Assembly (NCBI GenBank): GCA_030789695.1
Contig: CM061130.1
Coordinates: 13,135,860-13,199,859 of the forward strand
DNA from: Scilla litardierei
Lineage: Eukaryota > Streptophyta > Magnoliopsida > Asparagales > Asparagaceae
Direction of reading: 5' to 3'
DNA length: 64,000 bases
Below the pieces are notes generated by a model that saw only the letters and a program-made list of their open reading frames with translations, ran no database searches and was not told where the DNA came from. Made by a program: the position numbers and the translations under genes. Shown piece after piece: positions 58,747 to 64,000 of the stretch (position 1 is its first letter; each line of letters starts with the position of its first letter).

Positions 58747-59289
58747 CTAAGTGGTAGCAGTAAGATCTGGTGGGTGATCCTCTGAGGGATGCTCAGCCTC
58801 TGAGAAGGTGGGGATGACTACGGTAGCTTGAAAGGAGGGGCATAATTCGAGCTCCACCTGTGTGTAGATGTCATCGTCCCAAATCACACCCTCCTCGATG
58901 GTCTGCTCCGCTACTGTAGGCACAACCTCCTCAATAATGTCCTCTGATGGTATAGGCTGCTCTGACTCATATGGATAGCAAGGGGAGGCAACAACAACAT
59001 GAGCATGCTCTACAGTGCTAGGTGCCGATGTCTCGTCAGTAGTGGCAATATCGAAGCGCATAATACCTCCCCCAAGCTGAACGTGAATATCCTCCTCAAT
59101 GATACCTGTAGCAGACACATGATGCATAATAAAATTGACGAGCTCACGATCTTCTGGATCACCTGCCTCGACGTCACATGAGTGCTTAGCCCAAAAATGT
59201 GTTTCCCTCAAGCGAAAGAGTCCGTGCAAGTAATATAGATCTGGAAGTCCAGATGTCGAATCCTCGGAAGAAATTTGTTGCAACCACAA
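58747..59289 (-). CDS. Unidentified ORF in B
   Basis: 180-aa minus frame starting MWLQQISSEDSTSGLPDLYYLHGLF. The first 20 or so codons overlap text that looks like the end of an LTR (see 59215-61067). The middle reads DPEDRELVNFIMHHVSATGI and the C-terminal part is acidic. No family recognised. It may share an origin with the 58124-58650 ORF, the two being separated by about 100 nt that could be an intron. Function not inferred. Confidence 0.35.
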   Translation of the reverse strand: MWLQQISSEDSTSGLPDLYYLHGLFRLRETHFWAKHSCDVEAGDPEDRELVNFIMHHVSATGIIEEDIHVQLGGGIMRFDIATTDETSAPSTVEHAHVVVASPCYPYESEQPIPSEDIIEEVVPTVAEQTIEEGVIWDDDIYTQVELELCPSFQATVVIPTFSEAEHPSEDHPPDLTATT

Positions 59290-61067
59290 AGCTCAAATCA
59301 AATAGAAAGTCAACGTAAAAAGACCAACCACTTTTGATGATGATGGTTTGAATGAAGTTTGATCGTGGTTTTGAAATTGTGAGCAATACGAGCAAAAGAA
59401 AGTTTCGTTTATAAAAATATCTATGAGAAGTATGCACATGGTATGGGTTCGTTAAGGTCCATGATTTGTATTAACTTGGTTGATTAAATATAACTCAATG
59501 AAACATCTTTTTGAGAGAAATTCATCGGAGGATACCTTTGTGGGGATTAAAGCACAATATTGAATACGATCATTGCTAAAGTTATAATCTTTTAAATATA
59601 AGATATGAAACTCCCTTTTGGGGAGATCAAAACTCACCCTCGTGAGGCGATCATCAACTCAATCATATTCTTTTGGAAGATGAAGAGAAGATTTTAAATA
59701 AAGACGATAACTTTATCAACGTTAACAATTTTAGCATGAAGTTTCAACCAAACAAATACAAATCATGTCCCCTAACTACACAATACCATGCACAATCAAA
59801 ATTTAGCCACACATAGTGAAAATAATCAAGGATTTCATCATATTAAACATGGTTCTAAGCAATAGAAGTAGATAAAATTGAAAATACGCAATAAAGTTCA
59901 AGAGATATCACCAAGTACACTCTTTTTTAGCCTAAGAAAGCCCTTCTTATTCCTCTAAAAACTCTCTGAAAAATACCCCAGGTTGCTCTCTGGAATCTCA
60001 GTTAATTTCTGCAAAAATCGGCTCCAAAATCGTCAAATACGCCCAGAATACAGCCAAGAAACCCTAAGAATACCTTATATAAGAACATTGTGGGTTTTAT
60101 TGGCTTAACGGGTCGAAACCCGCTTCAATTTACGTCCAAACCCGCTTCACAACGTCGGCGCAATTCTCCGCTGTTGATCACAGGCAGGATAAGCTCTCGA
60201 GCCGACACGTGGGCCTTAAGTTTCGTGCGCCCGCTACCCGCTTATAGCTCCAAGCGCTGCTCGAAGTCAATCCTGACCGTCGGATCGAATGGCGAGCGGT
60301 CGAGATCGCTCTGCTATCGTTCGCTCCATTTCAAATGCTTGATCACTCTCTGCCGTCGGATCGAGAGCTGAGCCGTTAAGATGTCGTCACGTCTCCCACT
60401 CTTCGACTCTCTGTCGCGCATGTACTTACGCTGCTCTGATGCCGTTGGATCAAGCGGGTAACGGTTAAGATCGCGCCACGTGTCCCAGCGGGACATGCAT
60501 CTCGCCGCTTCGCTCGGAGGTTGGTTCGAAGCGATCGCCTTCGTTGGATCATCATCGTACGGGCACAAATGTGCCACGTCACTGCTAAATCTCGTGCGTA
60601 TCTGAGTTTGATGCGGTCGATGTCGTTCGTTGGATCAGCATCCAACGGTAGATAATAAGCCACGTCGCCGCTTTTGTATGCAGCAGCGAGGAAAAGCTGG
60701 CCGTTGGATCCGGGTGGGAAAGGTCGAGAATCTGCCACGTGGTGCTCCAGATAGAAGCCGCGTCATGCACCAAGATTCGTGCGCCGTATTTCTCCATTTA
60801 ATTGGTATTCTGCATTCAAAAATTCACAATAAATAGCACAGATCTCAGAAAAATACAAATAAATAGTCGTTGGAATCGTGAGATCGAGACCAAGCTATGA
60901 AAAATATAAAAAGTACAGAAATACTCAATAAAATTCATACTTTGTGCACAAATCAAGTATTATCTCTATTAAATGATAGTATTCAATTTATGAACGTATT
61001 AGAGACCAATTAAACATTATTTACACACAAAATATTGCTAGATAAGGGGTTAAATAAGCAATATTCA
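59215..61067 (-). repeat. LTR-like segment of another gypsy-type element (solo or truncated)
   Basis: On minus it starts TGAATATTGCTTATTTAACCCC (61067 downward) and has a CCAATTAAATGGAGAAATACGGCGCACG-like phrase after a pyrimidine-rich AG (about 60800). A TATA-like TTATATAAGG lies near 60072-60081, and it ends with a GGATTCGACATCTGGACTTCC-like phrase of the kind found near the ends of Athila/Tat LTRs (about 59225-59265). No primer site follows. The left border and any duplication are undetermined. Confidence 0.45.
60275..60720 (-). promoter_or_regulatory. GATCCAACGG / GCCACGTGGCA word array
   Basis: Six copies of GATCC(A/G)ACGG (plus CCGT(T/C)GGATC near 60278, 60353, 60440, 60543, 60629 and 60702) at 73-103 nt spacing, most with a (G)CCACGT word between. 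They lie upstream on minus of the TATA-like box at about 60075. Confidence 0.55.
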
Positions 61068-61330
61068 ACCCGAATCAATGAGCCAGAAGATCAAGTTGTG
61101 TCCAATAAGCTTTCTAAAGCTGCTGCATATCTCAGGTCCTCGAAGGTTGTCACTCTTCAAGAACTCCAATGAGAGTCCCTGCAATCCTTTAGTGAAGAGA
61201 GGAAATAGCTTGAAACCATCCCACATATAGTCTGACTCCGTCTGGAACATTCCTAACATTCCGTCGAACCTATAAAAGGCTTCCCTGAAAGATTCTCAAT
61301 CAGCCTGATTGAATGTAGCAGCGAGATATA
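61065..61330 (-). pseudogene. Possible gag fragment of B
   Basis: Minus reading FIYLAATFNQAD-stop-ESFREAFYRFDGMLGMFQ..GFKLFPLFTKGLQGLSLEFLKSDNLRGPEICSSFRKLI. The L-F-P-x(2)-T/L-K-G ... W/S-L-x-S/F-L pattern weakly resembles the start of retrotrans_gag, and it lies just downstream of the primer site as gag should. Too degenerate to be sure. Confidence 0.35.
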
Positions 61331-61568
61331 TGAAGGATTGTATAGAACACACGGTCGCATCATCTTTGGAAACACCATCGCTGCATCAACTGTACCTGAT
61401 CAAGCAAAGTAAATAACCTGGAGGAGAATGTCAGTGGCACAAGAGAGATAAAGATAAAAAAGAAACAATGTGGTGGGGGGAAAATCACTCTCTTTTTATT
61501 TTATTTTATTATTATTTTTAACGCAGTCTAATCAACCTAAGTGTGATAAATAGATAATATGGCGGAAC

Positions 61569-61589
61569 GCCTCCCCGACAATGGTGCCA
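61569..61589 (-). other. Primer binding site of B (decayed)
   Basis: Minus TGGCACCATTGTCGGGGA then GGC, four mismatches from the form in element A, 6 bp from the LTR edge at 61596. Confidence 0.85.
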
Positions 61590-61595
61590 TAAAAT

Positions 61596-62815
61596 TGATC
61601 GGCCTGGAATTAACTCCGAAACGATGTCGTTTAACCGCAAGCACACGATATAGTAGTAAGCCGACATCGAACACGGGGAAGCGGTGCTATACTACCTATC
61701 TACTCCTAGGTTGAGTTAGACTAGCAGATTTATTGGTGGATATGGATTATGGAGTGTTGTGATTGTGATGGATGCGAAAGTTGTGTCACTCAACGTCGCA
61801 AACAAGGAACTCCACAGAGAAATGAATAAAAGACTAGGGCTTTAGGACTCACCACTAGGATTGTCGGATGTCGATGCTTGGTTAAGAATCTTACGTTGCA
61901 TTGGCTTTATAGGGATTGTCCCATCCAAGATATGGAATTCATGGTTCTAAGAACCATGAATCTAACATATCGCATTAACCCATAGGCGCACATGGCACGT
62001 GCATTAAGAATCGACAATATTCACGCCACTCTCTCGACTCATGCCACTCTCATGGGTTAGAGCTTCGATGTATTTTGGTGGCTCTCGTTGACGTAAAGGC
62101 GGGAGCCGTCAATTAGTGGTACAGTTCGTTGGTGGATCCCATCAAGACACGAGCCAGGCATGGTCACATGTCCCAATTAAATCCACTAACTCCTTAATTA
62201 AGCCTATAGGATACTCCTTAAGCCAATCGATTCCACCAACCGTGGGCACGATTTCAGTACGAGTTCTCCAACAAATTTTGCAAGATCAACCAAAATACTT
62301 CCCTTTTATTCCAACACAGCCTAAAAATCCTAACTTTGCATCTAAATCCTAAAATCCATGGGCTAATCCATTAGCCCTAGAAAAGACTACTCAAGTATAG
62401 CAAGCATTATGAAAATAATAGAGATCATTGCTAGCATCATAGAAAAATAATAAGAAGAACTAAAATAGGATTAAAGAGATAGAATACTTAGCTTGATACA
62501 AGAGGAGGGGCCTATGGCATGGCCTAACTCCTAAAAGAGTCTCCACATACTCTAAAGAAAATAAGATCTCCTCCAAAAAAAATTCCAAAGGGGTCCCCTT
62601 CTAATGACGGCTACAATTCATATGTATAGTCCCCTAAAAACCCTTGCAAATAACCCTAGAAACTCTCTGAAATTTGTGTCCAAAATCAGTTCTGGCCGCA
62701 ACTTAAGTTTTGGGCCCACCGCGACCCGGTCGAGTAGCCCCCTACTCGGTCGAGTCACAGTAGGGCAAAAACTTCCTCCAAAACGTCGCTTTATCTGGTT
62801 GCTGACTTAGGTCGA
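61596..62815 (-). repeat. B 5' LTR, interrupted by C
   Basis: Starts TGATCGGCCTGG on plus and matches 34014-34317 followed directly by 54501 onward, so it is the unoccupied allele of A's insertion site. Cut at 62815 by C; the rest lies beyond the window. Confidence 0.88.
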
Positions 62816-64000
62816 TGATCGGCCCCCGAACACACACCCGGGAGACAGTCGTAGTCTTATCGCAAGCGCACGGTGTGGTGGCAAGCGGGTATCGAACACG
62901 AGAAAGACTAATGACGGTACTCTATCTTTATCACAAAGCTATTGGTGGAAGGATGGTTTGTAAAGCATTGTTGTCACAGTCGTTCAATCAACAATTCAAA
63001 TTTAGTATAATAAAGGCGTTTAGGGCTAGAAAATCCCCACTACGGATCGTCATTTATCTCTGTGAATAGCGAATCTCAACGTTGCAGGACTTGAATTTGG
63101 GTGAACTAGTCGTAACTGAATAGAGAACCAGGCTCACGCTCTCGCGCTATTGTCGGTCTATAGCGACCTAGGTTAGGGCCCATTCTCGTGCAAACCCTAA
63201 CCTAAGCCACTAGCTTTAGGATCAACATCATCGTTCAATCGCTCCCCGAGCCCACTCTCGTGCAAACTCATGTTACAATCTAGGTTGTGATAGTTCGTAT
63301 TCATCCAATCTCTTGCACACGAATATGGGTATAGATTTATAATAAAAATCCTAGCTTTAATCCAATCTCTTGCAAACCAAGTCTAGTGAATCTCGATTAT
63401 AAACCAAAATCGAATATCTGGGCCTTCCCATCTTTCAGAATCCAATCTCTTGCAAACTCCAAATCGATAGAAATTCCTAGCTATCCGTAATAAATCAATC
63501 ACAACCTAACCTTCTATCAATTCCAGTATCAAATAAATTCGTTCATCACAATTCTAAAATTAGATCCTTAGGGTTCATCCACATGCCCTAGAACAGCGGA
63601 ACTACTCACAATTCATCAAAGTAATGACAAAATAGATGAATAAAAACATGTATCAATTCAGATTTGAGAGAGAGCAATTCATAAAAATGCAAATTTTCAA
63701 TTAAAAGAACAAACCAGATCTGAGTTCTTCAATCCCCAAAGCTGAAATTACAATTAGAAAATCCTAAAATCTATTTTCTGGTCTCCCCCTAAACTAGGAT
63801 GAAAACTAGGCTTAAATACAAGACAAAACGTCCTAAAAATCCTGACAGATTTTCCCATGGCGCACCCCAGAACCCTAGCTCTCGACACAGGCAGTCTGCG
63901 CCACTCGGCCGAGTGGAAATCCCACTCGGCCGAGTGACAGACTCAAAATAAACAGAGAAGTTGGGGGGTCCGGTCTTCTTGGCACTCTGCGTCACTCGGC
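62816..64000 (-). mobile_element. Element C: LTR of another Athila-type element, runs off window
   Basis: Starts TGATCGGCCCCCG at 62816 after GTCGA (62811-62815, the presumed target pentamer; partner copy outside the window). The text follows the A LTR closely (ACCGCAAGCGCACGG-like start, CTCTTGCAAAC phrases, TATA-region CTTAAATACAAG near 63810), and CACTCGGCCGAGTG words appear from about 63901. Only LTR is visible. Confidence 0.85.

Larger units (their letters stand above)
34014..64000 (-). mobile_element. Element B: Athila-type Ty3/gypsy, host of A and C, runs off window
   Basis: Minus orientation. 3' LTR 34014-34317 plus 54501-56174; polypurine tract at 56175-56190; internal region to about 61568; primer site 61569-61589; 5' LTR 61596-62815, where element C is inserted. 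The plus-strand left edge reads TTATCGGCC where the other LTR has TGATCGGCC, so the terminal dinucleotide has decayed. No pol was recognised; only a weak gag fragment and unidentified acidic ORFs remain. Confidence 0.85.

Noticed and set aside
60314..60797. Overlapping minus ORFs (60-120 aa) in the GATCCAACGG region
   Set aside because: Open frames arise from GC-rich words; three overlapping frames are open at once and none has a recognisable domain.

Overview
This window is plant nuclear DNA and, as far as I can read it, is made almost entirely of nested transposable elements. No intact host gene was recognised. The evidence for a plant is the element set: L1-type LINE with a zf-RVT-like C-terminus, SIRE/Maximus-type and Tork-type Ty1/copia, Athila-type Ty3/gypsy with an env-like ORF, a Tekay-like non-coding LTR element and a Helitron end. 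It looks like repeat-rich (for example pericentromeric) chromatin of a flowering plant, probably a eudicot; the species cannot be named from sequence alone.

Layout. 1-3.0 kb: 5'-truncated LINE (+) with a dead reverse transcriptase, meeting a related LINE 3' UTR tail-to-tail. 3.3-6.46 kb: a low-coding stretch with gene-fragment-like pieces, ending in a Helitron 3' terminus (hairpin + CTAG|T). 6.5-18.7 kb: the 3' end and 3' LTR of a SIRE-type element (SIRE-1), split by a 9.8 kb non-coding LTR element (LARD, minus strand). 18.7-22.04 kb: the 5' half of a degenerate Tork-like copia element (minus). 22.03-31.62 kb: a fragmentary LTR (E) hosting SIRE-2 (22741-31282, duplication TCCAT). SIRE-2 carries only gag, and its 3' LTR contains a solo LTR of its own family (29107-30963, duplication TCTTG). 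31.6-34.0 kb: Athila-type remnant D with a gag fragment. 34.0-64.0 kb: Athila-type element B (minus). Its 3' LTR contains Athila-type element A (34318-54495, duplication GTTGC). A in turn contains the gag-only SIRE-3 (41525-49138, duplication TATAC). B's 5' LTR is entered by Athila-type element C at 62816, which runs off the window.

The most interesting pattern is in the LTRs. The SIRE-type LTRs carry arrays of a short palindromic word (CAGTCGACTG and its variant CAGTCGCCTG). The unrelated Athila-type LTRs carry arrays of a different palindrome (CACTCGGCCGAGTG / CACTCGACCGAGTG). Where a TATA-like box can be seen, the array lies just upstream of it. A further LTR-like segment (59.2-61.07 kb) has a third word (GATCCAACGG) in the same position. 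Inside element A the palindrome array and a TATA box also occur away from the LTRs, upstream of a predicted 103-nt intron and the env-like ORF, which looks like a second, internal promoter.

How the parts fit: SIRE-2 and SIRE-3 keep LTRs, primer site, polypurine tract and gag but no pol, so they would need enzymes from a partner. Element A keeps RT-RNase H-integrase remnants and the env-like ORF but no recognisable gag, whereas D keeps gag. All coding regions contain stops or frameshifts. Coordinates of LTR ends and duplications were read base by base; array limits are approximate.
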